Origin: Mycolicibacter algericus DSM 45454
GTDB lineage: Bacteria; Actinomycetota; Actinomycetes; Mycobacteriales; Mycobacteriaceae
Direction: 5' to 3'
Length of the DNA: 64,000 nt
Assembly: GCF_002086455.1 (NCBI RefSeq)
Contig: NZ_MVHC01000007.1
Location: forward strand, 153,719 to 217,718
Shown here: one piece after another, positions 41,930-51,366 of the stretch
How positions within the stretch are numbered: the stretch's first letter is position 1
Layout: each line of letters opens with the position of its first letter
Program-made: the position numbers and the translations under genes
The notes under the pieces: model-generated
The model's database searches: none
Told to the model about the DNA's origin: nothing
The model's input: the letters and a program-made list of their open reading frames with translations, nothing else

Positions 41930-42815
41930 GTTGATGGCCGACATCGAGGCCGCCGTCGACGACGCGGCCGCGTTCGTCGCCGACTTCGACCCGCAGCTGA
42001 CGGTGGTGTTCGCGCCGGACCACTACAACGGGTTCTTCCTGCAGCTGATGCCGCCGTTTTGCATCGGCACCGCCGCGCACGGTGTCGGCGACTACGGCAC
42101 CTACGCCGGCCCGTTGAACGTCGCCGTCGACCTCGCCGGTGAAACCGCGGCCGCGGTGCTGGAACACGGTGTGGATGTCGCAGTTTCAGCTCACATGGCT
42201 GTCGATCACGCAATGGTGCAACCGCTGGAGCGACTGCTCGGCGACGCATCCGCATGCCCGGTGATCCCGATCTTCATCAACGCCGTCGCCGCCCCGCTGG
42301 GGCCGATACACCGCGCCCGCGCCCTGGGCGCCGCGGTCGGTGCCTACCTGGGCACCCTGGATCTTCGGGTGCTGATTTTGGGATCGGGCGGACTGTCGCA
42401 CGATCCGCCGATTCCCACCCTGTCGACCGCGCCACCGGTCACCCGCGACCGGATCCTGCACGGCACCCCGATGAGTGCCGAGCAGCGGATGGCCCGCCAG
42501 GACACGGTCATGGCGGCGGCCCGCGACTTCGCCGCGGGAACCAGCGACCTCGCGCCGCTGAACCCGGAGTTCGATCAACGGTTCCTGTCGGTGCTCGACA
42601 GTGGCCGGCTCGACGACCTGGCCGACTGGTCGAATTCGTACATCACCGAGGCGGGTGGGGGATCTGCACACGAGATCCGCACCTGGGCTGCTGCTTTCGG
42701 TGCGTTGGCGGCGCAAGGCCCGTACCGTACGGCCAACCACTACTATCGGCCGGCCCCGGAGTTGATCGCCGGATTCGCCGTTCGCACCGCGCAACCGGTG
42801 GAGGTGGGCTCGTGA
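41865..42815 (+). CDS. mhpB: MhpB-like extradiol ring-cleavage dioxygenase
   Basis: Predicted 316 aa from ATG 41865; AGGGGG lies upstream, and the N-terminus [14 protein letters not shown] matches the conserved start of MhpB/LigB-type enzymes, confirming a 65-bp overlap with the hydroxylase gene. Fe(II)-site and catalytic His regions are HSPLL (His10), [18 protein letters not shown] and [10 protein letters not shown]. It would open a catechol ring between carbon 1 and the hydroxylated carbon 2. The class III (LigB) fold distinguishes it from the HsaC/BphC vicinal-oxygen-chelate enzymes of steroid degradation. Confidence 0.92.
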   Translation: MALALCCMSHSPLLNLPGPPPELMADIEAAVDDAAAFVADFDPQLTVVFAPDHYNGFFLQLMPPFCIGTAAHGVGDYGTYAGPLNVAVDLAGETAAAVLEHGVDVAVSAHMAVDHAMVQPLERLLGDASACPVIPIFINAVAAPLGPIHRARALGAAVGAYLGTLDLRVLILGSGGLSHDPPIPTLSTAPPVTRDRILHGTPMSAEQRMARQDTVMAAARDFAAGTSDLAPLNPEFDQRFLSVLDSGRLDDLADWSNSYITEAGGGSAHEIRTWAAAFGALAAQGPYRTANHYYRPAPELIAGFAVRTAQPVEVGS

Positions 42816-44557
42816 CCGAGAACGACCACATCGTCGACGTGCTGGTCATCGGCTCCGGCGGTGGCGGAATGACCGCCGCGCTGGCCGCCGACGCCTGCGG
42901 CCTGCAGACCCTGGTCGTGGAGAAGTCGCCGTACTTCGGCGGATCCACCGCGTTGTCCGGCGGCGGCATCTGGGTGCCCGGCGCACCGGCGCAGCGCCGG
43001 GAGGGTTACGTCCCCGACCCCGACGGTGTCGTCGCCTACCTGCGCGCGATCACCGGCGGTCTGGTCACCGAGGCGCGGCTGCGGCAATACGTGGACACCG
43101 CGCCGAAGATGATGGCGTTCCTGGAGCAGGCCAGCGGCTGGCTCGAGTTCGTCTGGAAGCCCGGCTACGCCGACTACTATCCGGAGCTGCCGGGGGGATC
43201 GGCACTGGGCAGCACCATCAACGTGCCGGAGATCGACCTGCGCAAGCTCGGCGATCAGGAGCAGCACCTGCTGGCGCCGTTGGCATTGGCGCCCAAGGGA
43301 ATCTGGTTCGGTCCCAAGGACCTGCGGCTGTTCTACCAAGTGCGGCAGTCCTGGCGCGGCAAGGCGGTGCTGCTCAAGCTGGCATGGCGGATGTTCCGCG
43401 CCCGGGTGTTCGGCGACCGCATGGCGGCCATCGGCCAATCACTGGCGGCCCGGCTGCGGCTGGCGATGCTCGAACGCGACATGCCGCTCTGGCTCGACAC
43501 CCCGATGACCGAGCTGATCACCGATGCCTCCGGCGCGGTCACCGGCGCCGTGGTGCAGCGCGACGGTCGGCCGCAGCGCATCACCGCGCGCCACGGCGTC
43601 ATCCTGGCAAGCGGCGGCTTCGACCACGACATGGCGTGGCGCAAGGAGCATCAGCCGGTGCTGGAACAGGACTGGAGCTTCGGCAACCCCGTCGCCACCG
43701 GCGACGGCATCCGGGCCGGGGAGCGCGTCGGGGCGGCCACCGAACTGCTGGACGAAGCCTGGTGGTTCCCGGCCATCTGCTGGCCGGACGGACGGCTGCA
43801 GTTCATGCTCAACGAACGCATGATGCCGTCGCAGTTCATCGTCAACGGCGACGGGGAACGCTTCATCAACGAGGCCGCGCCCTACATGGACTTCGCGCAC
43901 GCCATGATCGCCGGACAGCAATCCGGCGTCACCCACATCCCGTGCTGGCTGATCACCGACCAGCGGTCCTTCCACCGCTACGTCGTCGCCGGGCACCTGC
44001 CGATCCCGAAGATCCCGGGGGCCCCGGTACCGACCGGGCGCAACATCCCGCAGGCCTGGCTCGACTCGGGAGTGGTCAAGGCCGCCAAGTCATTCGCCGA
44101 GCTGGCCACTGCGATCGGTGTCCCGCCCGACCGGCTGGAGCGCACCGCGCAACGGTTCAACGAGCTGGCGAGATCCGGCCACGACGACGACTTCAACCGC
44201 GGCGACAGCGCCTACGACAACTACTACGGTGACCCGACCCTGCCCAACCCCAACCTGTACCCGCTGGGCAGGCCGCCCTACTACGCGTTCCAGATCATCC
44301 TGGGTGACCTGGGCACCTCGGGCGGCCTGCGTACCGACGAGCACGCCCGGGTGCTGCGCGCCGACGACTCGGTGATCGACGGGCTGTACGCGGTGGGCAA
44401 CACCTCGGCTCCGGTGATGGGCCGCAGCTACGCCGGTGCCGGAGCCACCATCGGCCCGGCGATGACCTTCGGCTACGTCGCCGCCCGACATATTCACGCG
44501 ACCCGCCGGCCTCTCGGCACCCAGACTGCAACCGAACTCCAAGGAGGTAACCCGTGA
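42812..44557 (+). CDS. FAD-dependent 3-ketosteroid dehydrogenase-like flavoprotein
   Basis: Predicted 581 aa from GTG 42812, overlapping the dioxygenase stop. The FAD motif [40 protein letters not shown], and the C-terminal [20 protein letters not shown] are characteristic of the KstD/fumarate-reductase group. The Tyr-rich segment [15 protein letters not shown] resembles substrate-side residues in ketosteroid dehydrogenases. It may desaturate a ring ketone before cleavage or reduce a product. Paralogue of the protein at 36868 but longer in the middle domain. The luciferase-type gene overlaps its stop by 4 bp. Confidence 0.9.
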   Translation: MTENDHIVDVLVIGSGGGGMTAALAADACGLQTLVVEKSPYFGGSTALSGGGIWVPGAPAQRREGYVPDPDGVVAYLRAITGGLVTEARLRQYVDTAPKMMAFLEQASGWLEFVWKPGYADYYPELPGGSALGSTINVPEIDLRKLGDQEQHLLAPLALAPKGIWFGPKDLRLFYQVRQSWRGKAVLLKLAWRMFRARVFGDRMAAIGQSLAARLRLAMLERDMPLWLDTPMTELITDASGAVTGAVVQRDGRPQRITARHGVILASGGFDHDMAWRKEHQPVLEQDWSFGNPVATGDGIRAGERVGAATELLDEAWWFPAICWPDGRLQFMLNERMMPSQFIVNGDGERFINEAAPYMDFAHAMIAGQQSGVTHIPCWLITDQRSFHRYVVAGHLPIPKIPGAPVPTGRNIPQAWLDSGVVKAAKSFAELATAIGVPPDRLERTAQRFNELARSGHDDDFNRGDSAYDNYYGDPTLPNPNLYPLGRPPYYAFQIILGDLGTSGGLRTDEHARVLRADDSVIDGLYAVGNTSAPVMGRSYAGAGATIGPAMTFGYVAARHIHATRRPLGTQTATELQGGNP

Positions 44558-45876
44558 AGATCTCACTGTTCTACGAATTCGCACTGCCCCGGCCGTGGTC
44601 CGACGACGACGAGCACATCCTCTTCTCCGATGGTCTCGACGAGGTGGAGGCCGCCGACAAGGCCGGATTCTCGACGGTGTGGCTCACCGAGCATCACTTC
44701 CTGGAGGAGTACTGCCACGCGACCGCTCCGGAGATGTTCCTGGCCGCCGCCAGCCAGCGCACCAAGAACATCAGGCTCGGGTTCGGGATCATGCACCTGC
44801 CCCCGGTGGTCAACCACCCCGCCCGGGTGGCCGAGCGGATCGCCACCTTGGATCTGCTGTCGGGCGGCCGGGTCGAGTTCGGCACCGGTGAGGGATCGTC
44901 GATCGCCGAACTCGGCGGATTCGGCATCGATCCGGCCGACAAACGCGCCCAGTGGGAAGAGGCGCTGGAGGTCTCGATCCGCTGCATGACGGAGGAGCCG
45001 TTCACCGGCTTCGAGGGCCAGCACGTGCAGATGCCGGCCCGCAACGTCATCCCCAAGCCGATGCAGAAGCCGCACCCGCCGGTCTGGGTGGCCTGCACGC
45101 GGCCCGCCTCGGTGCAGATGGCAGCCCAGAAATGCATCGGCGCACTGAGTTTCGCCTACACCGGTCCGGGACCGCTGGCCGAACGTGTCAACGGTTACTA
45201 CAAGGAACTCGAGGAGAACGGCGTCCCGGTCACCCCGCAGGTCAACCCCAACATCCTGGCCATCGGCGGTGACCTGTCGATGATGGTGGCCCCCACCGAC
45301 GAGCAGGCGTTGCAGCGGCTCGGTGTGGGCGGTGGGTTCTTCTCGTTCGGGATCATGCACTACTACATGACCGGCGAGCACACCCCCGGCCGCACCAGGG
45401 TGTGGGAGCGCTACCTCGAAGAGGTCGAGAAGGACCCGACGCTGGCCTACGGGCCGGGCCGCGGCGCGATCGGCAGCCCCGCGACCACACGGGAGTTCCT
45501 GCGCGGCTACGAGGAGAGCGGTGTCGACGAGCTCATCCTGCTGCTCAACCCGCGCAGCCACGAGGCGACGATGGAGGCCATCGAGCTGATGGGCAAAGAG
45601 GTGCTGCCGGAGTTCATCGAACGCGACGAGAAGGCGGTCGCCGACAAGGCCAAGCGGCTGGCGCCGGTGCTGGAGAAACTGGAGGCGCGGCGTACGGAGT
45701 CGGTCGCGCCGAAGTTCGACGAGTCCTACTCGTTCGGCGGGTTGCCGACCGGCCGCGGTGGTAAGTTCACCGCGACTGAGATCCCCGAGGCGATGGCCGA
45801 GATGAACGAGGGCCGGGTGCAGGCTGCACAGCTGGCCAAAGACGAGCGAGCAGAGCGGGGCCGCGGCCAGAAATGA
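44554..45876 (+). CDS. Luciferase-like (LLM class) monooxygenase
   Basis: Predicted 440 aa from GTG 44554 with a strong AAGGAGG site. The barrel signature FSTVWLTEHHFLEEY, LGFGIMHLPPVVNHPARVAE and VEFGTGEGSS identify the bacterial luciferase/flavin-dependent monooxygenase family. HPPVWVACTRPASV is where the C-terminal barrel strands bind flavin phosphate. The extra 80 residues at the C-terminus are charged and unlike the usual core. FMNH2 or F420 could be the cofactor; the sequence does not decide. It sits in the middle of the meta-cleavage operon and overlaps the SDR gene that follows. Confidence 0.9.
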   Translation: MKISLFYEFALPRPWSDDDEHILFSDGLDEVEAADKAGFSTVWLTEHHFLEEYCHATAPEMFLAAASQRTKNIRLGFGIMHLPPVVNHPARVAERIATLDLLSGGRVEFGTGEGSSIAELGGFGIDPADKRAQWEEALEVSIRCMTEEPFTGFEGQHVQMPARNVIPKPMQKPHPPVWVACTRPASVQMAAQKCIGALSFAYTGPGPLAERVNGYYKELEENGVPVTPQVNPNILAIGGDLSMMVAPTDEQALQRLGVGGGFFSFGIMHYYMTGEHTPGRTRVWERYLEEVEKDPTLAYGPGRGAIGSPATTREFLRGYEESGVDELILLLNPRSHEATMEAIELMGKEVLPEFIERDEKAVADKAKRLAPVLEKLEARRTESVAPKFDESYSFGGLPTGRGGKFTATEIPEAMAEMNEGRVQAAQLAKDERAERGRGQK

Positions 45877-46709
45877 CTGCACCCGCCGGGCTTTGGCGCT
45901 ACGACGGTCGACGGACCGTGGTCACCGGCTGCGCGTCGGGTATCGGCGCGGAGCTGGTCGCCCAGCTCGGTGAGCTCGGAGCTGACGTGATCGGTCTGGA
46001 CCTGGCCGAGCCCACCGGGGCGGTGGGCGAATTCCACCGGCTGGACCTGAGTGATCCGGCGTCGATCGATTCTGCGGTGGCGGCGATCCGAACGGGAGGT
46101 CGGGTCGATGCGCTGTTCAACGTCGCCGGGGTGTCGTCGGGCATCGGCGATCCGGAGCGGGTGGTCATGATCAACTTCCTGGGCATGCGCCACCTCACGG
46201 GGGCGTTGCTGCCGGCGATGTCGGCCGGCTCGGCGATCGCCAATGTCTCCTCGCTGGCCGCCGCGGCCTACCTGGAGAACGCCGAGACCACCGCCGGCCT
46301 GCTGCACACCGCCGACATGCCCGCCGGATTGCGGTGGTGCCGAGCGAATCCCGAAGCGCTCGCCGACGGCGGCTACCGGCTGTCGAAGGAGGCGGTCATC
46401 CTCTACGGCATGATCAACGCGGGCCGGCTGGGTAGTCGTGGTATCCGAATCAACTGCACGGCCCCCGGCGTCACCGAGACACCGATACTGGACCAGCTGC
46501 GCAGCAGCTACGGGCAGCGCTATCTCGATGACATCCCCAAACCGCTCGGCCGGGTTGCCAGCCCGGCCGAACAGGCCGCACCGCTGGTGTTCCTCAACAG
46601 CCCGGCCGCCGGTTATATCACCGGTCAGGTGCTCTGGGTCGACGGCGGCAACATCGGGAGTCGCACCGCCGCAACGCTTCCGAACGGATCGTGTGCATGG
46701 CCGGCCTGA
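45873..46709 (+). CDS. SDR family oxidoreductase
   Basis: Predicted 278 aa from ATG 45873. It has VVTGCASGIGAELVAQL for cofactor binding, FNVAGVSSGIG, ANVSSLAAAAY and catalytic YRLSKEAV (Y-x3-K). An insertion between the Ser and Tyr regions (about 40 residues containing NAETTAGLLHTADMPAGLRW) is longer than in standard 250-aa SDRs and occurs in coniferyl-alcohol or hydroxysteroid dehydrogenase-like members. It overlaps both neighbours by 4 bp and 13 bp. Confidence 0.9.
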   Translation: MTAPAGLWRYDGRRTVVTGCASGIGAELVAQLGELGADVIGLDLAEPTGAVGEFHRLDLSDPASIDSAVAAIRTGGRVDALFNVAGVSSGIGDPERVVMINFLGMRHLTGALLPAMSAGSAIANVSSLAAAAYLENAETTAGLLHTADMPAGLRWCRANPEALADGGYRLSKEAVILYGMINAGRLGSRGIRINCTAPGVTETPILDQLRSSYGQRYLDDIPKPLGRVASPAEQAAPLVFLNSPAAGYITGQVLWVDGGNIGSRTAATLPNGSCAWPA

Positions 46710-47686
46710 CCGAGTTCCGCCGGGTCGGCGATGCGGTGCGCAACTGGGGGCGCTGGGGCGACGACGACGAACTGGGCACGCTGAACCTCATCACACCGGA
46801 GAAGGTTGCTGCGGCCGCGGCCCTGGTGCGCCGCGGCAAGGTCTTCCCGCTCGGCGTCGACTTCGGATCCTCGGGTCCGCAGGGCGCATTCGCGTTCCGG
46901 CACAACCCGATTCACGTGATGACCGTGGACGGCGGAGACGTGCACACGCTGGCGCAATACGGCCCGGAATGGCACCGCAATATCGTGGCACAGCAGCTGA
47001 GTGAGTTCTTCACCGACAATCCCTTCCGATTCAACGACGACATGGTCGTCATGCCGCTGCAGGCCGCCACCCAGTGGGATGCGCTGTCGCACGTCTACTA
47101 CGACGATCAGCTCTACAACGGTTTCCCGGCCGGCTCGGTGACGAGCCTGGGCGCCTACCACTGCGGCATCGACAAAGTCGACGGCAAGGGCATCACCTCC
47201 CGCGGGGTGCTGCTCGACGTGGTCGCCCACCGTGGTGCGGAGACATTCCTGCCGCTCGGCACCCCGATCACCCCGGACGAACTCGACGACGTAGCACGTT
47301 CCCAGCAGGTCACGATCTCCCCCGGCGACATCGTGCTGGTCCGAACCGGTTGGTGGCAACGGTTTTCCGAGACCGGCGACGGCGCCGAGCCGGGCGCGGG
47401 ACTGGACTGGCGGTGCGCCACCTGGCTGCACGAGCATGACATCGCCGCGGTGGCCGCCGACAACCTGATGGTCGAGAACCCGGTCTCCGGGGTCGAGGGC
47501 ACGTTCTTGCCGATGCACATGCTGTGCTTGCGCGACATGGGGATGATGCTCGGGGAGTACTGGGATCTCGGCGCGCTGGCTGCCGACTGCGCCGCGGACG
47601 GCGTCTATGAGTTCCAACTGGTGGCGCCACCGCTGCGGGTGACCGGTGGCGTCGGGTCACCGGTGAACCCGATCGCGATCAAGTAG
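46697..47686 (+). CDS. Cyclase family (kynurenine formamidase-like) hydrolase
   Basis: Predicted 329 aa from ATG 46697 (GTG 46691 possible). The sequence RNWGRWGDDDELGTLNLITP and MPLQAATQWDALSHVYYD fit the cyclase/formamidase-like family. In the usual metal motif HxGTHxD the central His is replaced here by Gln (TQWDALSH), as seen in one actinobacterial branch, so metal binding may differ. Members hydrolyse amides, lactones or cyclic intermediates in aromatic breakdown. Its 5' end overlaps the SDR gene by 13 bp. Confidence 0.85.
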   Translation: MAGLTEFRRVGDAVRNWGRWGDDDELGTLNLITPEKVAAAAALVRRGKVFPLGVDFGSSGPQGAFAFRHNPIHVMTVDGGDVHTLAQYGPEWHRNIVAQQLSEFFTDNPFRFNDDMVVMPLQAATQWDALSHVYYDDQLYNGFPAGSVTSLGAYHCGIDKVDGKGITSRGVLLDVVAHRGAETFLPLGTPITPDELDDVARSQQVTISPGDIVLVRTGWWQRFSETGDGAEPGAGLDWRCATWLHEHDIAAVAADNLMVENPVSGVEGTFLPMHMLCLRDMGMMLGEYWDLGALAADCAADGVYEFQLVAPPLRVTGGVGSPVNPIAIK

Positions 47687-47704
47687 ACCGGCAGAGGAAA
47701 GCAC

Positions 47705-48463
47705 ATGCGATTCGTATTCGTCCACGGCGGATTTCACGCCGCCTGGTGCTGGGAACGCACCATGGCGGAGCTGGAGCGCATCGGCCACAGCGCTATCGCC
47801 ATCGACTTGCCCGGACACGGCGCCCGGCTCGGCGAGGAGTCGACGCTGGCCAACCGGCGCGAGGCCGTCACGGAGGTGCTACAGCCCGGCGACGTCCTGG
47901 TGGGACACTCCGGCGGCGGCTTCGATGCGACGCTGGGCGCCGACAGCGCACCGGACCTGGTGCGCCACATCGTCTATCTCGCGGCGGCGCTGCCCCGGGA
48001 GGGACGCAGCTACACCGATGCGATGACGATGGGCAGCGACGGAGCCGAGTTCTTCGACACCGCGGCCGGCGACATGCTGTCCCACCTGCACTTCGCCGAC
48101 GACGGCGCGATGACCTTCGCCGACATCGACGGTGCGCGGCAATACTTCTACCACGATTGCGACGACGACACGCTGCGATGGGCGTTCGAACGGCTGGGCC
48201 CGGAACGGTTCGGCGATACCACGGTCGCCCCGGTGTCGGTGCCGAACTTCTGGGCGGCCGATATTCCGCGCAGCTTCATTCGCTGTGAGCAGGACCGCGC
48301 CTATCCGCGCTGGCTCGCCGACCTGGTCTGCCGCCGACTCGGAGTCGAGCCGTTGACCATCGACGCCTCGCACTCGCCCTTTCTGAGTCGCCCCGCCGAG
48401 CTCGCCGAACTGCTGGTGCACGCCACCACGACCCGGCCGGTCGGCCCACTGATCCCGGACTGA
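47705..48463 (+). CDS. Alpha/beta hydrolase (esterase type)
   Basis: Predicted 252 aa starting 18 bp after the cyclase gene with AGAGGAAAG upstream. It begins directly with the core strand MRFVFVHGGFHAAWCWERTM; the nucleophile elbow is LVGHSGGGFD and the catalytic His is in DASHSPFLSRP. The short form without extended cap resembles plant-type hydroxynitrile lyase/esterase proteins. Likely acts on an ester or lactone of the pathway. Fourth hydrolase in the window. Confidence 0.9.
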   Translation: MRFVFVHGGFHAAWCWERTMAELERIGHSAIAIDLPGHGARLGEESTLANRREAVTEVLQPGDVLVGHSGGGFDATLGADSAPDLVRHIVYLAAALPREGRSYTDAMTMGSDGAEFFDTAAGDMLSHLHFADDGAMTFADIDGARQYFYHDCDDDTLRWAFERLGPERFGDTTVAPVSVPNFWAADIPRSFIRCEQDRAYPRWLADLVCRRLGVEPLTIDASHSPFLSRPAELAELLVHATTTRPVGPLIPD

Positions 48464-48473
48464 GGAGCCGACG

Positions 48474-49301
48474 TTGCCGATCGAGCGTAAGACCGTCGCC
48501 GTGGACGGCCTGAGCACCTCCTACCTCGAAGCCGGAGATCCGGCCGCCCCGGCGGTGGTGCTGCTGCACGGCGGGGAATTCGGCGCGGGCGCCGAGATCG
48601 GGTGGGAGCGCAACATCACCACCCTGGCGCAGCGGCACCGGGTGCTGGCGCCGGACCTGCTCGGCTTCGGCGAGTCGGCCAAGGTCATCGACTTCAACGA
48701 CGGTCGCGGCATGCGGATTCGCCACGTCGCGCGGTTCTGCGCCCAGCTGGGTGTCGAGTCAGCCGATTTCGTGGGCAACTCGATGGGCGCGATCATGCTG
48801 CTCGTCGACGCCACCTCGGCCGCGCCGCTGCTGCCGGTACGCCGCCTGGTCGCCATCTGCGGCGGCGGCGAGATCCAGCAGAACGAACACATGGCCGCGC
48901 TCTACGACTATGACGCCACGCTGCCCGCGATGCGCCGGATCGTGGCGGCACTGTTCCACGACCCGGCCTATCCCGCCGACGCGGAGTATGTGCGGCGGCG
49001 CTATGAATCGAGCACTGCGCCCGGGGCGTGGGAGGCCATCGCGGCGGCCAGGTTCCGCCGGCCGGGTGCCGAGCCCCCGCCGCCGCCGTCGAACAGCCGT
49101 GCCTATGAGCGCATCTCGGTGCCGGCGCTGGTGATCGAGGGCGGCTGCGACAAGCTGCTGCCGCCCGGCTGGGCGGCACAGATCGCCGATCAGATTCCCG
49201 CCGGCCGGTCGGTCGTCGTCGACGCCGCGGGGCACTGCCCGCAGATCGAGCAGGCCGAGCAGGTCAACCGGCTACTGCTCGACTTCTGTTTCGGCGACTG
49301 A
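48474..49301 (+). CDS. MhpC-type alpha/beta hydrolase
   Basis: Predicted 275 aa from TTG 48474, with GGAG 5-9 bp upstream; no ATG or GTG in a better position. VLLHGGEFGAGAEIGWERNI, the elbow VGNSMGAIMLL and AAGHCPQIEQAE give the complete catalytic set, and APDLLGFGESAK is typical of C-C bond hydrolases acting on ring-fission products. It ends the operon that began at 39355; a hairpin follows 29 bp later. Confidence 0.9.
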   Translation: MPIERKTVAVDGLSTSYLEAGDPAAPAVVLLHGGEFGAGAEIGWERNITTLAQRHRVLAPDLLGFGESAKVIDFNDGRGMRIRHVARFCAQLGVESADFVGNSMGAIMLLVDATSAAPLLPVRRLVAICGGGEIQQNEHMAALYDYDATLPAMRRIVAALFHDPAYPADAEYVRRRYESSTAPGAWEAIAAARFRRPGAEPPPPPSNSRAYERISVPALVIEGGCDKLLPPGWAAQIADQIPAGRSVVVDAAGHCPQIEQAEQVNRLLLDFCFGD

Positions 49302-49329
49302 TCAACTCCGACATCTCCTCGACCAATCA

Positions 49330-49386
49330 CGAGCCTGTAGTTGGCGCGTGAAACTGCGAGTAGCGGGCACGCCAACTACAGGCTCG
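49330..49386. terminator. Long hairpin between convergent genes
   Basis: Arms 49330-49346 and 49370-49386 are exact 17-bp reverse complements, with TG/CA pairs extending inward and a loop of about 23 nt. It lies between the stop of the hydrolase (49301) and that of the convergent NTF2-like gene (49404). No T-tract. Same architecture as 16783-16839, suggesting a common style of bidirectional terminator. Confidence 0.65.
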
Positions 49387-49403
49387 GGGGAGGGGAAGGG
49401 AAA

Positions 49404-49838
49404 TCAGCAGGCGTCGGGCCGCGTCGGGGGGTTGGTGAACCAGAGATTCTCCTCGCGCAGGCTCCGGCTGCGCCAGCCGTCGGCGGCGCGAACGAGGTCG
49501 TGGTGGTAGTAGCCGCCGCAGTAGCTGAGCTCGGCCATCCCCGGTAGCTGCATCGGGTTGTAGAACATCGCCCGCACCTGCGCGGAATCCCCGGCGTAGT
49601 CAAGTATCTCGATGTTGCTGATGTAATGCATCGACATCGGGATCGCGGTGAAGCCCGCGGCCAGCCAGTCGGCCACCTCGTCGCGAGTGCCGCAGATGGC
49701 CCCGGCCGACGAGTAATCGATGACGGCGTCATCGGTGAACACCGACCGGTACAGCGCCCAGTCCTTGGTGTCGACCGCGCGGGCGTAGCGGTACAACAGC
49801 GCAGCGATCTCCAGGTGATCGCCGGCCGGGAACGTCAT
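49404..49838 (-). CDS. SnoaL/NTF2-like protein
   Basis: Predicted 144 aa from ATG 49838, overlapping the aldehyde dehydrogenase stop. The beginning HLEIAALLYRYARAVDTKDW and the FTDDAVIDYSSAG and MHYISNIEILDY strands are typical of SnoaL-like NTF2-fold proteins, a scaffold used by isomerases, dehydratases and small oxygenase subunits. AYYHHD-like residues (GGYYHHDLVRAADGW) line the presumed pocket. Coupled to an aldehyde dehydrogenase, but its reaction is unknown. Confidence 0.88.
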   Translation of the reverse strand: MTFPAGDHLEIAALLYRYARAVDTKDWALYRSVFTDDAVIDYSSAGAICGTRDEVADWLAAGFTAIPMSMHYISNIEILDYAGDSAQVRAMFYNPMQLPGMAELSYCGGYYHHDLVRAADGWRSRSLREENLWFTNPPTRPDAC

Positions 49839-51319
49839 TCCGGCATCCCGATCGTCTTGATGTGCAGGTATTCGGTGAAGCCCTGGGCGCCGTTGCGATA
49901 CCCCAGGCCGCTCTGCCGGGTGCCGCCGAACGGGCTGTCGATACCGAAGTGGCTCTTGCCGTTGATGCTGACGTTGCCGGTGCGCATCCGGGTCGCCACC
50001 GCCATCGCCCGGTCCACGTCGGCGCTGCTGACCTCGCCGGACAGGCCGTAGATCGAGTTGTTGGCGATCGCGACCGCCTCGTCGTCGGTGTCGTAGGGGG
50101 TGACGGTGAGCACCGGGCCGAAGATCTCCTCCTGGGCGATCTGGCTGTCCGGATCGACGTCGGCCAGCAGGGTCGGCTGCACGTAGTACCCGGTGGGCAG
50201 GTGCTCCGGGACGCCGCCGCCGGTGATCAGCCGTGCGCCCGAGTCCAGGCCGGAGGCGATCAGGCCCAGCACCTTGCGTCGCTGTGTCTCGCTGATCTGC
50301 GGGCCCTGCATGTTGCCCGGGGTCCACGGATCGCCCATCGGGAAGTTCTCCATCGACGCTTGCAGCACCGCCAGGCCTTCGTCGTAGCGGCTGCGGGGCA
50401 ACAGGATCCGCGACGGCAGCACGCAGCTCTGGCCCGACATCACACAGGCCATCATCGCCGCCATAGGCAGGGCGGAGTTGAAGTCGGCGTCGTCGAGCAC
50501 GATGTGGGCCGACTTGCCGCCGAGCTCCAGCAGTGTCTTCTTCACCGTGGGTGCCGCGGCCGCCAGGATGGCCCGGCCGGTGGCCGTGGACCCGGTGAAG
50601 GTGATCATGTCGACTCGCGCGTCGGCCGACAAAGCCGCGCCGACCTCGTTGGCGTTCGAGGTGACGACGTTGAACACCCCGGCCGGGATGTCGGTCTTCT
50701 CGGCGACGATCCGGCCCAGCTCGCTCCCGGACCACGGTGTGAGCTGCGCCGGCTTGAGCACCACGGTGTTACCGGCCAGCAACGCCGGCACGGTCTCGGC
50801 GATGTTGAGGTACAGCGGCACATTCCACGGTGTGATCGCACCGACCACGCCCTGCGGTTCGTAGTGCAGCTTGCGCCGCGCCGGTCCCAGCGGTGTGTCG
50901 TGCAGTCCGGTGTCCACCAGGTATTCGAACCCGCGGGCGTGATCGGCCCAGTGCTTCACCTCCGCGATCGGGGACTCGATCTGGCTGCCGGTGACCGTGA
51001 CCGGGCATCCCACCTCGGTGATCAGTATGCGGCGCAGCCGTTCCTTGTCGGCCTCCAGCGCGGCGTGCAGCTGCATCAGGCAGTGGTGCCGGAACTCCAG
51101 ATCGTGGGCCCAGTCGCTGGTGTCGAACGCGCGCCGGGCCGCGCCGACCGCGCGTTCCATATCGTCGACCGTGCCGTCGGTGGCCGTCCCGGCGACCTGT
51201 TCGCTGGCGGGGTGCACGACGTCGAACGTCGCTCCGCTGCTGGTCTCTGCCAACTCGCCGTCGACGAGCATCCGGGCCTCGCCGGCCAACACGCCCGAAT
51301 CATCTTGTACCGCAGTCAT
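49835..51319 (-). CDS. Aldehyde dehydrogenase
   Basis: Predicted 494 aa. GAITPWNVPLYLNIAETVPA, LLELGGKSAHIVLDD, the catalytic Cys in SGQSCVLPSR and the C-terminal SPFGGTRQSGLGYRNG are complete. It oxidises an aldehyde with NAD(P). Upstream at 51351-51366 is one of two CTCTAC/GTAGAG palindromes, so the TetR protein encoded next to it probably controls it. The NTF2-like gene follows with a 4-bp overlap. Confidence 0.95.
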   Translation of the reverse strand: MTAVQDDSGVLAGEARMLVDGELAETSSGATFDVVHPASEQVAGTATDGTVDDMERAVGAARRAFDTSDWAHDLEFRHHCLMQLHAALEADKERLRRILITEVGCPVTVTGSQIESPIAEVKHWADHARGFEYLVDTGLHDTPLGPARRKLHYEPQGVVGAITPWNVPLYLNIAETVPALLAGNTVVLKPAQLTPWSGSELGRIVAEKTDIPAGVFNVVTSNANEVGAALSADARVDMITFTGSTATGRAILAAAAPTVKKTLLELGGKSAHIVLDDADFNSALPMAAMMACVMSGQSCVLPSRILLPRSRYDEGLAVLQASMENFPMGDPWTPGNMQGPQISETQRRKVLGLIASGLDSGARLITGGGVPEHLPTGYYVQPTLLADVDPDSQIAQEEIFGPVLTVTPYDTDDEAVAIANNSIYGLSGEVSSADVDRAMAVATRMRTGNVSINGKSHFGIDSPFGGTRQSGLGYRNGAQGFTEYLHIKTIGMPE

Positions 51320-51350
51320 CGCAGATCCTTTCGTCTGCGGGGTAACGCTA

Positions 51351-51366
51351 CTCTACTAACGTAGAG
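51351..51366. promoter_or_regulatory. TetR-type operator 1, CTCTAC-taac-GTAGAG
   Basis: Perfect 6-bp arms, 4-bp spacer, 31 bp upstream of the aldehyde dehydrogenase start and overlapping the last codons of the TetR gene. The identical arms and spacing recur at 51998-52013 on the other side of that TetR gene. Confidence 0.72.
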
